A stretch of 64,000 bases of DNA, taken from contig CAMPYS010000003.1 in the NCBI GenBank assembly GCA_946998295.1, positions 1-64,000 on the forward strand, read 5' to 3'. The notes beneath the pieces were generated by a model that made no database searches, was not told the origin of the DNA, and worked only from the letters and a program-made list of their open reading frames with translations. Position numbers and translations under genes: made by a program. Shown here one piece after another: positions 24,898 through 35,088 of this stretch (its first letter is position 1; every line of letters begins with the position of its first letter). Origin of the DNA: an uncultured Prevotella sp. (GTDB taxonomy: Bacteria; Bacteroidota; Bacteroidia; Bacteroidales; Bacteroidaceae).

Positions 24898-26922
24898 TTA
24901 TATAAAGCAAAGTATTAGTAATGTTAAAGCTATTGTTCCCGTTATAAACCATATTGCATAATGGCGTACATCTCCACTCTGCCAAGGGCGAATGCTCTCT
25001 CCTGCCTCCTGAGTACCCCAAGCAAGGAAATTGAATGTTCCATCAATAACACGACGGTCAAACCAAGCTATTGGTATAGAGAATAAACGGAATACTATCT
25101 TATGAGTAAAGAATTGCCAAAAATTATCTATGTAAAATCTATTTAATGCTGCCTTATGTAGCTTAGGCATACGATTTGCTAAAATATCAGAAACAGGATT
25201 ATTCTTAGGCATATACATCCAAGTGGCAAGAATTATTCCTATTGCTGCTGCTAAAAGACTAAACCAAGCTACATTAGAAAACTGAAAATGTTGTAAATGT
25301 ATCTCTGCAGACTGACCTGTTGCAGAAACAAAATGCCCAAATGGTATCCAACCTGCAAAAATAGAAATTATTGCAAGAAAAACTAAAGGACCCCACATAA
25401 CAAATGGAACTTCTTTTGGTTTACGGCGATTCTCGGGATCTTTTTCATAATAAGATTTACCCCAAAATATTACATAATATAAACGGAACATATAAAAAGC
25501 TGTCATTCCTGAAACCAAAGTCATAAACCATCCTAAAAATGGAGAGAACTGAAAGCATGCAGAAACTATTTCGTCCTTAGAAAAGAATCCTGCTAAAGGC
25601 CAAACACCACTAATAGCAATACATCCTATGAGGAAACAAATATTTGTTATAGGCATATATTTGTGTAAACCACCCATATAATCCTTAAAGTTACTACCTA
25701 TAATAACAATAATTGCACCAGAACATAAGAATAACAGAGCCTTAAACATTGCGTGTGTAAACAAATGGAACATTGAAGCCATATAACCTAATCCACCTTC
25801 TTCATTGTCTATAGCATAACAAACACCAAGTGCAACTAACATGTATGCAATTTGAGAGATTGTAGAAAATGCTAAGCCTCTCTTTATATCACGCTGACAA
25901 CAAGCAACTGCGGCAGCATAAAAAGCTGTAAAAGCTGCTATATAAGCTATCCAATGAAGCTGTGTCAAAGCTCCAAATTTTATGTAAATAGGAAACATAC
26001 TTGCTACTTGGAACACACCAGCCACAACCATAGTAGCCGCATGAATTAACGCAGATACTGGAGTTGGTCCTTCCATAGCATCTGGCAACCATATATGTAA
26101 AGGGAACATAGCTGATTTTCCAGCACCTCCTATAAACATTAAAAACAATGCTGTTGGAATAGCCCAAGATGTTTCTGGATTAAATGCTACTGTAGATAAC
26201 TTATCTATAAGAGAAGTATCTACTGACAAATCATAATTAAATGTCCTAACATAGAAACTGAAAAAGAGTATACCAATCAAGAAAAATAAATCAGCAAAAC
26301 GTGTTACTATGAATGCCTTCTTACTGGCATGAACCGCAGCATGTTTTGGATAGTAAAAACCTATTAATAAATATGAGCATACACCTACTAACTCCCAAAA
26401 CAAGTACATTTGGAAGACATTTGTAGAAACAACTAAACCTAACATAGACATTGTAAATAATGAAAGATAGGCATAAAATCGTTGAAATCCATGTTCATAT
26501 TCTTCAAACTTATAGTTTTTATCACGTTCTGCCATGTAACCGAACGAGTATATATGAACCATAAAACTTACTGTGGTTATAACAACAAGCATCATAACAC
26601 TTATTGGGGTAAGACGGAATCCAATATTAAAAGTCAAAAACTCGGAAAACTTTAACCAAGTAATATTGAATATTGTTACTGTAGGATAAACTCCACTTGC
26701 TAATCTTCCATCTACTACATTGAATGTTTCACCCATAGCAGTGTACTCACCTGTATAGAAAAAATAATTATACGCAGTATAAAGGCTTAATACAAAGAGT
26801 ACTCCTAACATCGTTGTGCCAATTACACCAGCTACTGGTTTTGGCATCTTCATACCTACCAAACCTAAAACTATTGCGCTCAGGAATGGAAGAAGAAGTA
26901 TTAAAAATGAATAATCAAACAT
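24898..26922 (-). CDS. nuoL: NADH-quinone oxidoreductase subunit L
   Basis: The largest antiporter-like membrane subunit of complex I, 674 aa, with the WLPDAMEGPTPVSALIHAAT motif and a long C-terminal part that would form the lateral helix along the membrane arm. It lies 6 bp after nuoK and 4 bp before nuoM. Confidence 0.97.
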   Translation of the reverse strand: MFDYSFLILLLPFLSAIVLGLVGMKMPKPVAGVIGTTMLGVLFVLSLYTAYNYFFYTGEYTAMGETFNVVDGRLASGVYPTVTIFNITWLKFSEFLTFNIGFRLTPISVMMLVVITTVSFMVHIYSFGYMAERDKNYKFEEYEHGFQRFYAYLSLFTMSMLGLVVSTNVFQMYLFWELVGVCSYLLIGFYYPKHAAVHASKKAFIVTRFADLFFLIGILFFSFYVRTFNYDLSVDTSLIDKLSTVAFNPETSWAIPTALFLMFIGGAGKSAMFPLHIWLPDAMEGPTPVSALIHAATMVVAGVFQVASMFPIYIKFGALTQLHWIAYIAAFTAFYAAAVACCQRDIKRGLAFSTISQIAYMLVALGVCYAIDNEEGGLGYMASMFHLFTHAMFKALLFLCSGAIIVIIGSNFKDYMGGLHKYMPITNICFLIGCIAISGVWPLAGFFSKDEIVSACFQFSPFLGWFMTLVSGMTAFYMFRLYYVIFWGKSYYEKDPENRRKPKEVPFVMWGPLVFLAIISIFAGWIPFGHFVSATGQSAEIHLQHFQFSNVAWFSLLAAAIGIILATWMYMPKNNPVSDILANRMPKLHKAALNRFYIDNFWQFFTHKIVFRLFSIPIAWFDRRVIDGTFNFLAWGTQEAGESIRPWQSGDVRHYAIWFITGTIALTLLILCFI

Positions 26923-26928
26923 AGCTTT

Positions 26929-27237
26929 TTATAATTTCATGTTTTCAATACTGTTCACCTGATCGCTGTGCAAATGACGGTAAACATTTATAATGATAGC
27001 TAAACCTACAGCTGACTCTGCTGCACTAACACCTATAGAAAATAGGGTAAAGAACATTCCTTCATATCCATTAGGATAAAGCATACGGTTAAATGCTGCA
27101 AAATTTAGGTCAACACTGTTCAAAACTAACTCTACAGATATAAGCATAGCTATAAGGTTTCGACGTGTTACAAATCCAAAAACACCAATAAAAAATAATA
27201 ATCCACTAAGGACAAAAAAATATTCTACAGGTATCAT
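26929..27237 (-). CDS. nuoK: NADH-quinone oxidoreductase subunit K
   Basis: Small three-helix membrane subunit of complex I, 102 aa. It keeps the buried glutamates of the proton path (SVELVLNSVDLNF and SAAESAVGLAI). It overlaps nuoJ by 4 bp. Confidence 0.96.
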   Translation of the reverse strand: MIPVEYFFVLSGLLFFIGVFGFVTRRNLIAMLISVELVLNSVDLNFAAFNRMLYPNGYEGMFFTLFSIGVSAAESAVGLAIIINVYRHLHSDQVNSIENMKL

Positions 27238-27773
27238 TTATTATCCTCCTTCTTTTTATTAATGTTTAGGATTACTAACCCTCCTATTATACAAGCTAAT
27301 AAGAATAGTGATATGAACTCAAATGGCAATACATAACCATACTTTTCTGCACTCATCAAATTTTTTCCTACAACTTCCATTTGTACTTCTTTATTTGAAA
27401 TATTAGTAGACACAAGATTAGAGAGTATTTCATTTTTTAAAAATACACCTAATACAGTAATAATTCCTAATATAGATATTAAAGCTGCAAGTATAGTGCG
27501 CTTTCCTAACCAACGCTCTGACAAACCTTGTAGTACTCGCTTACTTACTAATTGAATTGCAAATATATACATTACAGTTATACCTCCTGCATATATACTA
27601 ATCTGTGCTGCTCCTAAAAATGTATAATCTAAAAGGAAGTATAAACCAGCTACTCCAAATAAAACAAAAAGTAATGCAGTTGCAGAACGCATAATACGCT
27701 TTGTTGTAACACAGAACACAGCAGATAACAATATAATAACTGCTAATATTGCAAAGACTATTAATTTAATCAT
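27234..27773 (-). CDS. nuoJ: NADH-quinone oxidoreductase subunit J
   Basis: Membrane subunit of complex I with five predicted helices in 179 aa; it contains the AAQISIYAGGITVMYIFAI segment of the family. It begins 8 bp after nuoI and overlaps nuoK by 4 bp. Confidence 0.94.
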   Translation of the reverse strand: MIKLIVFAILAVIILLSAVFCVTTKRIMRSATALLFVLFGVAGLYFLLDYTFLGAAQISIYAGGITVMYIFAIQLVSKRVLQGLSERWLGKRTILAALISILGIITVLGVFLKNEILSNLVSTNISNKEVQMEVVGKNLMSAEKYGYVLPFEFISLFLLACIIGGLVILNINKKKEDNK

Positions 27774-27781
27774 AGTTCAAT

Positions 27782-28321
27782 TTACTTATTTTTTATTTTT
27801 GTGTTAAATGTTCCAACTTTCCAATCAGCACCACCATCTATAATATTTGGTAATGAACCACCTTTATACACTTCATCATTAAGATGAATCTCAAGTAGCG
27901 AACGATCAAATACTGCATTTTCAAAATCATTTGTAAATTCTATTGCATCAAAATTACAAGCATTTACACACAACTCACAAAACATGCAATCACCTAAGTC
28001 GTATTCATAGTCAAGAAGTACACGTTTTTTACGTCCTGTTTCTGGATCAGGCTGCATCTCGCTTTTTATGCGTATTGTTCCATTAGGGCAAGCCTTTTCG
28101 CACATTAAGCACGCTACACAATTATAATTTTCATTCTCATCACGTTTAAACACTAAACGCCCACGATGCCGCTTAGCTACGTGAAGTGTTGTTTTACGGT
28201 TTTCTGGATATTGCTCTGTAGACTTTGGAGTAAAGTATTCTCGCATAGATGTCTTTAGCCCAACAGCTAAAGTCTTAAAAGCATTACCTATTTCACCGAA
28301 ATATGTTTCTTTATTCTCCAT
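27782..28321 (-). CDS. nuoI: NADH-quinone oxidoreductase subunit I
   Basis: Peripheral-arm subunit carrying two 4Fe-4S clusters near the quinone site. Two ferredoxin motifs are visible: CVACLMCEKACP and CMFCELCVNACN, the latter ending in Asn rather than Pro. At 179 aa it has the usual length. It is 42 bp after nuoH. Confidence 0.95.
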   Translation of the reverse strand: MENKETYFGEIGNAFKTLAVGLKTSMREYFTPKSTEQYPENRKTTLHVAKRHRGRLVFKRDENENYNCVACLMCEKACPNGTIRIKSEMQPDPETGRKKRVLLDYEYDLGDCMFCELCVNACNFDAIEFTNDFENAVFDRSLLEIHLNDEVYKGGSLPNIIDGGADWKVGTFNTKIKNK

Positions 28322-28363
28322 TAGAATTTATTTTCCTTTATTCTAAATTATTTTATAAATCTA

Positions 28364-29458
28364 TCAAGAAATCGTAAAAGTTAAGCCTAATGCTACACAA
28401 ACTGTCATCAATACTAATATTACCAAACTTAATGGCATAAGGTATTTCCACTCAAGTTTCAATATTTGATCAACACGTAAACGTGGGAAAGTCCATCTTA
28501 TCCACATTAGTAAGAATACTACTACGAAAGTTTTTCCTAAAAACCAAACGATACCTGGTATATAATTCATTATGTTATCAAATCCTTCAATACCTATATT
28601 TATAGGTGCCCAACCTCCAAGAAATATTGTTGTTGCAAGACCTGATATAACAAATAGATTTAAGTATTCGGCTAAATAATAAAAGCCAAAGCCCATACCG
28701 CTATATTCTGTATGGTAACCTGCTGTCAATTCACTCTCTGCCTCCGCTAAATCAAAAGGTCCTCTATTGGCCTCGGCATTACCAGCTACACAAAATACTA
28801 TAAAAGCAAGTAAAGCTGGGATATGACCTTGAAATATTAACCATTGCCAAGGTCCTGTCTGTGCTTCTACTATACCAGAAAGCTGCATTGTTCCTGTAAG
28901 GATAACTGCAGATATGAGACATATTCCTAAGGACAACTCATAAGAAATCATTTGTACCGCTGCACGCATAGCTGAAAGTACAGAATATTTATTGTTACTA
29001 GACCAACCTGCTATAAATATTCCTAATACTCCTATAGAACTTATTGCTGTTACAAGAAATACTCCAACATTAAAGTCAAGTACTCCTGCCCCTTTATTCC
29101 ATGGCAAAAAAGAGAACGTACCTATAGAAGCAGTTATTACAAAAAATGGTGCAAGATAATAAAGAAGTTTATCTGCTTTATCTACAACAAATATTTCTTT
29201 TATCAACATTTTTAACACGTCAGCAAATACTTGAAGTGTTCCCCACCATCCTACACGAACAGGTCCTATACGGCATTGAAAATAAGCACAAACCTTGCGT
29301 TCCATAAAGATTAGTATTATAGCAAGTACTGCATAACCTACTATTATTAGCAAACCTACTAATACACACTCTATTAAAATTGTCCAAAAGTCTCCAAGGC
29401 ATAATGTTGACCTTAAGAATTCATCGAACCATCTTGTTACTATACTAAAATCGAACAT
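28364..29458 (-). CDS. nuoH: NADH-quinone oxidoreductase subunit H
   Basis: Membrane subunit that holds the quinone channel, 364 aa, about eight helices. It contains ERKVCAYFQCRIGP-VRVGWWG and ANRGPFDLAEAESELTAGYH, both family signatures. It is 42 bp after nuoCD and 42 bp before nuoI. Confidence 0.97.
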   Translation of the reverse strand: MFDFSIVTRWFDEFLRSTLCLGDFWTILIECVLVGLLIIVGYAVLAIILIFMERKVCAYFQCRIGPVRVGWWGTLQVFADVLKMLIKEIFVVDKADKLLYYLAPFFVITASIGTFSFLPWNKGAGVLDFNVGVFLVTAISSIGVLGIFIAGWSSNNKYSVLSAMRAAVQMISYELSLGICLISAVILTGTMQLSGIVEAQTGPWQWLIFQGHIPALLAFIVFCVAGNAEANRGPFDLAEAESELTAGYHTEYSGMGFGFYYLAEYLNLFVISGLATTIFLGGWAPINIGIEGFDNIMNYIPGIVWFLGKTFVVVFLLMWIRWTFPRLRVDQILKLEWKYLMPLSLVILVLMTVCVALGLTFTIS

Positions 29459-29500
29459 TTATGATTTATTTCTTAATTGATTATTTTAATCATAACTCTC

Positions 29501-31075
29501 TTATCTGTCAATATCTGGAATAACAAAGTCTAAAGCTGCACCTACTGTAACTAAATCTGCAACTTTCTGACCTTTAAGCATTTTATCCATAGCACCAACT
29601 AAAGTAAGTCCCATAGGACGGAATTTCAACCTATAAGCATTCTTACCTCCTCGAGAATCTAAATAAGCTCCAAACTCACCACTAGCACCTTCAACAGAGA
29701 AATACCACTGTCCTTCAGGTACTTTTATAACTGGTTTTTGTTTAATATAGAAGTCCCCTTCGGGAATATTATCAATAAGTTGTTCAATAATGTTAAGACT
29801 TTGGTACATTTCTGCTATATGGCAATAGTATCTATCCATCGAATCTCCGTTTTTCATTACGATTTCATCAAATTCAACTTTATCATACATATCATACGGA
29901 TGATACTTGCGAACATCGTTTCGCCAACCAGAAGCACGACCAGCAGGACCAGTTACAGCATAACTAATGCAATCTTTTTCGTTCATAGTACCGATACCTA
30001 CAAAACGCTGATGAGTAATAATATTATCTCCAAATATATCAAGATATTCTTGTATCATTGGTCTAAGATACTTGCATAATGCTTTTGTATTTTCAACAAA
30101 ATTAGGGTCTATATCGGCTTGAAGTCCACCTATTCTATAATAGTTCTGTATAAGTCGACCACCTGTAGTCTCTTCCATAACATTAAGGACATGTTCACGG
30201 TCTCTCATTCCGTATAACATTCCTGTCAAAGCACCTAAGTCTTGAGCACAACATGATGTGTATAACAAATGGTTATCAATACGTTGTAACTCGTCCATTA
30301 TAGTTCGAATATAATGTATACGATCTGATAGCTCTATACCCATTGCTTCTTCTATAACACCAACTAAGGCATGACGGTGCATCATAGCAGATAAATAGTT
30401 CATTCTATCTGTAAGAGCTAAGGTCTGTGGGTAAGTAAATCCTTCACATAGTTTTTCAATACCTCTATGGATATAACCAAGATGTGGATAAATATGCTTT
30501 ACTTCTTCACCATCAAGAACTGTTTGTAAACGTAATACGCCATGTGTAGAAGGATGCTGTGGTCCTATATTTACAACAAAATCATCATCTGTAAACAATT
30601 TATGAGTAGTTGAGATTAGCTTCCCATCTTCATCTAAATTCCATTCAGTAGTTGTATCTAATTCTATATCATCCTCTGTCGTAAACATATTTTTAGCAGG
30701 ATCCATATCATAGTCTTTACGAAGTGGGTATCCAACAAAATCATTACGAAGGAATAAGCGGCGCATATCTGGATGTCCAAGGAACTTTATTCCAAAGAAA
30801 TCATACACTTCACGTTCTAACAAGTCTGCATCTGCCCATATATAATATAATGTAGGAACAACATAGTCATCACCTACAACTTTAGCTAACTGCTTAACTG
30901 AGCATCTCTCATGTGTCTTTGTATTTTCAAGTATATAGATACAACCAAGTCCTTCTTCCTTGCCAAAATCTTCTCCTACAATAGTAACAAGGTAGTCGAA
31001 ATTTTGTTCTTTTTTCAGTGAAGCCATTTCTTTTGAAAAGCTATCAAAGCCGAATTCTTTATTTTCTAATTTCAT
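29501..31075 (-). CDS. nuoCD: fused NADH-quinone oxidoreductase subunits C and D
   Basis: The 524-aa protein joins NuoC (about residues 1-140) and NuoD (about 165-524) in one chain, as in many gamma-proteobacteria and Bacteroidetes. NuoC shows LEREVYDFFGIKFLGHPDMRR; NuoD shows INIGPQHPSTHGVLR, EKLCEG and the C-terminal DPDI-type end. NuoD forms part of the quinone cavity. It lies 10 bp after nuoB. Confidence 0.96.
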   Translation of the reverse strand: MKLENKEFGFDSFSKEMASLKKEQNFDYLVTIVGEDFGKEEGLGCIYILENTKTHERCSVKQLAKVVGDDYVVPTLYYIWADADLLEREVYDFFGIKFLGHPDMRRLFLRNDFVGYPLRKDYDMDPAKNMFTTEDDIELDTTTEWNLDEDGKLISTTHKLFTDDDFVVNIGPQHPSTHGVLRLQTVLDGEEVKHIYPHLGYIHRGIEKLCEGFTYPQTLALTDRMNYLSAMMHRHALVGVIEEAMGIELSDRIHYIRTIMDELQRIDNHLLYTSCCAQDLGALTGMLYGMRDREHVLNVMEETTGGRLIQNYYRIGGLQADIDPNFVENTKALCKYLRPMIQEYLDIFGDNIITHQRFVGIGTMNEKDCISYAVTGPAGRASGWRNDVRKYHPYDMYDKVEFDEIVMKNGDSMDRYYCHIAEMYQSLNIIEQLIDNIPEGDFYIKQKPVIKVPEGQWYFSVEGASGEFGAYLDSRGGKNAYRLKFRPMGLTLVGAMDKMLKGQKVADLVTVGAALDFVIPDIDR

Positions 31076-31085
31076 TTTTCTTACC

Positions 31086-31973
31086 TTATTTATTATTTTC
31101 TGTAGTATTAGTTTTATCTATCACTTTATGTTCTTCAGAATTTAATTTATCTATTTCTGCACCCAACTTTTCTACATCAGATTTAGTTATAGGTTTATCT
31201 ACCACGATAGTTTTCTTTACCTCTTCTTTAGGCTTAGATGCAGCTACTACAGGTTTTGCTGTTGGACGGGTTGTCTTTGGTTTAGGGTTTTTACTTTCTG
31301 CCCAAGCTGTTTCTCTTTTTTCACGAATACCTTCAGCGGTAATGCCTAATTTTTCATCAAATATAAGGGCAGAGTTACTTTTTCCTAATTTACTTTCGTC
31401 TTTTGTTTGTTTATGATTAGTTCCTCCAAAGAATTTTTCTATTTTTACCTTACGTTGTAATTGCATCATTCCATATATAATAGCTTCTGGACGTGGTGGA
31501 CATCCAGGTATATAAACATCAACTGGAATAATTTCGTCTATACCACGCATAACGTGATAACTATCCTTAAATGGCCCTCCAGATATAGCACAACCTCCTA
31601 CTGCTATAACATATTTTGGTTCTGCCATCTGATCATATAAACGCTTTAGGGCTGGTGCCATTTTATTAGTTATAGTACCTGCACACATTATTAAATCAGC
31701 CTGACGTGGAGAGTTACGAGTTACCTCAAATCCAAAACGTGAAAAATCGTATCTTGCACAACCTACTGCCATAAACTCTATACCACAACATGATGTAGCA
31801 AAAGTTAGAGACCATAGAGAATTACTACGTCCCCAATTTATTAACTGATCAAGATTACCTAAAACAAGATTTGTACCTCCATCATTTAGGTCGTTAGCCA
31901 TTTTCTCAAGTGTGGTATTATCTTTCCACTCATCATAAGGTATTGCCTTAATTTTAGGTTTTCTTACTTCCAT
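31086..31973 (-). CDS. nuoB: NADH-quinone oxidoreductase subunit B with C-terminal extension
   Basis: NuoB carries the last iron-sulfur cluster (N2), next to quinone. The four ligands are Cys62, Cys63, Cys128 and Cys158 ([22 protein letters not shown]). The conserved part ends near residue 180, but the protein goes on to 295 aa with a charged, Lys-, Pro- and Thr-rich tail not found in most NuoB proteins. It overlaps nuoA by 10 bp. Being at the front of an operon without nuoEFG, the tail might contact an unusual electron-input module; that is inference. Confidence 0.95.
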   Translation of the reverse strand: MEVRKPKIKAIPYDEWKDNTTLEKMANDLNDGGTNLVLGNLDQLINWGRSNSLWSLTFATSCCGIEFMAVGCARYDFSRFGFEVTRNSPRQADLIMCAGTITNKMAPALKRLYDQMAEPKYVIAVGGCAISGGPFKDSYHVMRGIDEIIPVDVYIPGCPPRPEAIIYGMMQLQRKVKIEKFFGGTNHKQTKDESKLGKSNSALIFDEKLGITAEGIREKRETAWAESKNPKPKTTRPTAKPVVAASKPKEEVKKTIVVDKPITKSDVEKLGAEIDKLNSEEHKVIDKTNTTENNK

Positions 31974-32314
31974 TCAAGAACTCCTTTCCGCCATGCATAT
32001 GCTAAGCCTAAAACTAATACTAACATAAAAAATCCGATTGTGGCCAAAGCTAATACTCCATAAGACTTGACTACAACAGCCCAAGGGTATAAAAATACTG
32101 TTTCCACATCGAACATAAGAAAAATAATTGCAAAAAGATAGTATCCTACGTGTACAGGAAGCCATGAAGGTCCATAAGTTGGAATACCACATTCATAAGG
32201 TTCGCCTTTTACTTTATTATAAGAACGGGGTCCTAATAATTTAGCAGTTATATATGCTGCTAACACTAAAAAGGCAGCCGTTATTAGAACGGTAATAAAT
32301 AGTGTATAATACAT
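31964..32314 (-). CDS. nuoA: NADH-quinone oxidoreductase subunit A
   Basis: Small membrane subunit of complex I, 116 aa, three helices, with [10 protein letters not shown] and [15 protein letters not shown]. First gene of the operon; it overlaps nuoB by 10 bp and has a promoter 69 bp upstream. Confidence 0.96.
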   Translation of the reverse strand: MYYTLFITVLITAAFLVLAAYITAKLLGPRSYNKVKGEPYECGIPTYGPSWLPVHVGYYLFAIIFLMFDVETVFLYPWAVVVKSYGVLALATIGFFMLVLVLGLAYAWRKGVLEWK

Positions 32315-32382
32315 AAAAATCTATATAGCTAAATTTATTTCGTTAACATGTTAGAGTATAAGATATTTTAATTATGTGGTGG

Positions 32383-32414
32383 CAAAGTTACAAAAATAAA
32401 TTAATAGAATACAA
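32383..32414 (-). promoter_or_regulatory. promoter of the nuo operon
   Basis: On the minus strand TAACTTTG (32390-32383) with TTG (32414-32412), 21 bp apart, 69 bp before the nuoA start. Confidence 0.65.
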
Positions 32415-32507
32415 TATTTATATAAAAAAGTATTCTTTTTTGCAAAGCGGAGTTTACAATATTAGAGTCGAAAATATATTATAGTTTTATTTTATATATT
32501 GAGAGCT

Positions 32508-32543
32508 GAACTTTACTATTTAGTGGCTAAAATAGTAAAGTTC
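32508..32543. terminator. 14-bp hairpin downstream of a possible gene remnant
   Basis: GAACTTTACTATTT at 32508-32521 pairs perfectly with AAATAGTAAAGTTC at 32530-32543, loop 8 nt. It is AT-rich and the T run is poor. It lies 18 bp after the stop of the remnant frame at 32562-32753 on the minus strand, as a terminator would. Confidence 0.5.
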
Positions 32544-32561
32544 CTATTATATTAATAATAT

Positions 32562-32753
32562 TTACCACTTTATTGTTTTTATTAGTTTTAATGCGGTATA
32601 TACATAATACGTAGAAGCTACTTGTTCATAATCTAAAAAACGTACACGAGAGGCTATTGAACTAAATATGTAAACAGGGATTTTATCTTTAAATTCATAT
32701 TTATAATAAGTATCGCAACAATATAGAACTTTGTAAAAATAAGATATATAAAA
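32562..32753 (-). pseudogene. possible C-terminal gene remnant
   Basis: A 63-codon open frame on the minus strand without a start codon ends in a stop at 32562. Its middle reads as believable protein (YEFKDKIPVYIFSS, then RVRFLDYEQVASTYY). I recognise no family. A hairpin follows its stop. In such AT-rich DNA a chance frame of this length is possible, so this is tentative. The rest of the 645-bp gap between nuoA and the leucine-rich-repeat gene holds only promoters and AT-rich sequence. Confidence 0.3.
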
Positions 32754-32843
32754 TTATAGTAATAGTTTATAACTGGATTATTATAAATGAATATATTTAT
32801 ATTTATTAACTGTCTTAAAGTTATCTTTTTAATGTTTTTGTGT

Positions 32844-32851
32844 TACATTTG
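32844..32851 (+). promoter_or_regulatory. candidate -7 box of the leucine-rich-repeat gene
   Basis: TACATTTG matches TAnnTTTG; it would give a leader of about 105 nt. No clear -33 element. Confidence 0.45.
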
Positions 32852-32959
32852 CAAACATATAAACTAAAATCCTAACAATAGGTATGATACTTAAGACTTA
32901 TAGGGATCTGTCATAAGTATTAATAAACAAAAAGATCCTTAATATAATTTATCAACATT

Positions 32960-34879
32960 ATGAGACTAAAAACTTATTTAACTGTATTGTTTTTTCTTAT
33001 ACCTTTTATGGTATCTAATGCTCAAACAAGTGCAGGAAGAATCTATCAACCTGGTAGTGATGGACCTTGGTTTGAATACAGTATTGAAGATGGGAAACCT
33101 AAAGAGTATTATGATTCAGGTGGTCCTGAAAATAGTATGAGGGGTAATCTTGCATACACTCTTTTAAGACTTAAACCTCTTAATTCTGACTCTCATATAA
33201 CCATAGTATTTAAAGAAATGGATATTGACAAATATGATGAGTTGCGTTTCTACGATGGACTAATAGAACTAAATAATGAAGCTAACGAAGATGGAGAATA
33301 TGAATATTCTTGGCCTAAAAACATTAAACCTTCTGTAACTATAAAGGGCGATAATGCTAAAATGCCTATGCGGATAAAATCTAATGCACAAGATGGCTCT
33401 ATCTCTATTGCTTTTTTCTGTACATCAAAAAAACAAGGCTGGAAGGGTATGATTTATTGTGTACGCAATGGAAGTAAAGAACCGTCAATAGAAAATGAAG
33501 ATAATTCGCCTAATTTTTTATTTCAAGTCGATCCTAATATAACATTAGGAGATGAAGAAGAACTCTCAATAAATTTAGAGCTTTGTGGTATTAAAGAGAA
33601 TCAAGTAATACAAATTGAAGATGGATATGGAAAAAAAGATTATACTATAGGTAATAAAGTTGTACGTTCTTTAAAAATAAATGCTGATCCGGGAGATATA
33701 ATAAAAATTTATGGGGATTTGACATCGTTAAACGCATCATCTAATAAATTTACAAAAGCTGAAATAGGTACAAATAAAACACTTAAAGTACTAAACCTTA
33801 GCCAAAATAGAATTAGTGATATCAAATTAGATAAATTACCTATTCTTAAAGAACTTTGGTTAACTAACAATAAACTTAAATATATAGATCTAAGTAATTT
33901 ACCTAAATTAGAAGAATTTTATGGTAGTTATAATGATGTAGGTGAACTACGCACAAATATGAATCCTATGCTAAGCGTGTTAGCATGTGCATCTATGGGG
34001 CTTAAAGAATTAAATCTAAATGAGAATAATAAAATAGAAATATTAACTGCAAGTAATAATAAATTTAATACTCTACCCGACTTTAACAAACTAAAAGCAC
34101 TGAAATATCTTGATTTTGAAAATTGTAATATTTCTAATATTGATATATCAAATCTTGGTAAATTAAAAAAGCTTGATTTATCAGAAAATAATATATCTTT
34201 TATAGATATTAGTAAAAATAAACTTCTAAACAATATTGACTTAGATGATAATAAATTAGATGCATGTACTATTAACGATTTAATGTATATACTACCTTCT
34301 AAAGCTGTTAATGATGAAGCAACACTTAGAATTGCAAAAAACATTGGATCAACAACTTGTGATAATTCAATACTTGAGGGTAAAAACTGGAAGACAAATT
34401 TTATAGGTGATGGTACTGGTTGCAATGTTGCATATGTTACAATAGAAGAGCCTAAAAATGGAAGTGTAAAACTTTATAATGAGTTAAATAACGAAATAGC
34501 AAGTGGTAGTAAAATTACTAAAAACTCTATTGTTAATATTGAAACAAAACCTAATAGTGGATATTCATTAAATGAATTAACAGCTAATGGAGAAAAAATA
34601 GAAGGAAATAAATTCACTATAAAAAAAGCTACTAAAATTATTGCTAAATTTACTGTTACAGACTATATTAATGGGATAAAAAATAACAATATATGTATAG
34701 AAAGTGGAGTTGGTGTGCTATCCATAACAACAACAAACTATACAAAAGTAAATATTTACTCCATAAGTGGTAAAAATATTTTTTCTCAAAAGGTAAAAGG
34801 TGTAAAACAAGTTAATTTACCACAAGGTATTTACATCGTTAAAGTTGCAGGAAAGAGTAATACTATGATTATAAAATAA
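32960..34879 (+). CDS. secreted leucine-rich-repeat protein with Por-type C-terminal tail
   Basis: This 639-aa protein has a signal peptide (ends SNAQ), a CUB-like beta domain (about 40-170, with DKYDELRFYDG), a linker, leucine-rich repeats (about 260-440, repeated L..L.LS.N.I), an InlB-type beta repeat (about 495-565) and a C-terminal beta domain ending LPQGIYIVKVAGKSN. That last domain resembles the type IX (Por) sorting signal that anchors proteins on the cell surface. It likely binds a protein or glycan; no catalytic residues are evident. A frameshifted second copy of the tail follows directly. Confidence 0.85.
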   Translation: MRLKTYLTVLFFLIPFMVSNAQTSAGRIYQPGSDGPWFEYSIEDGKPKEYYDSGGPENSMRGNLAYTLLRLKPLNSDSHITIVFKEMDIDKYDELRFYDGLIELNNEANEDGEYEYSWPKNIKPSVTIKGDNAKMPMRIKSNAQDGSISIAFFCTSKKQGWKGMIYCVRNGSKEPSIENEDNSPNFLFQVDPNITLGDEEELSINLELCGIKENQVIQIEDGYGKKDYTIGNKVVRSLKINADPGDIIKIYGDLTSLNASSNKFTKAEIGTNKTLKVLNLSQNRISDIKLDKLPILKELWLTNNKLKYIDLSNLPKLEEFYGSYNDVGELRTNMNPMLSVLACASMGLKELNLNENNKIEILTASNNKFNTLPDFNKLKALKYLDFENCNISNIDISNLGKLKKLDLSENNISFIDISKNKLLNNIDLDDNKLDACTINDLMYILPSKAVNDEATLRIAKNIGSTTCDNSILEGKNWKTNFIGDGTGCNVAYVTIEEPKNGSVKLYNELNNEIASGSKITKNSIVNIETKPNSGYSLNELTANGEKIEGNKFTIKKATKIIAKFTVTDYINGIKNNNICIESGVGVLSITTTNYTKVNIYSISGKNIFSQKVKGVKQVNLPQGIYIVKVAGKSNTMIIK

Positions 34880-35084
34880 AGGTATAAAATTTACACCAGC
34901 ATATATTTACATTACTACAAATTGTATCAAAAATATAAATGATAATTCAGATAAATACTTTTATATATTCAATATTAATGAAATAAAAGTTGGTGTAAAC
35001 ACAAACTGCATTAAGGATTTACCTAAAGGTATATATATTATAAATGAAAAGAAAGATATAATATATATGTGTAAAATAAGATAA
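34875..35084 (+). pseudogene. remnant of a second Por-type C-terminal tail
   Basis: A 69-codon frame in a different reading phase starts at the stop of the leucine-rich-repeat gene and ends at a stop at 35082. It reads YIYITTNCIKNI, then YFYIFNINEIKVGVN, then CIKDLPKGIYIINEKK, the same pattern as the end of the intact gene (NLPQGIYIVKV). No start codon or upstream part is present, so it is best seen as what remains of a duplicated or recombined paralogue. Confidence 0.65.
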
Positions 35085-35088
35085 AACA

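Noticed and set aside
29738..30079. 113-codon frame on the plus strand inside nuoCD
   Set aside because: It lies fully within a well-conserved gene on the other strand and has no family resemblance.
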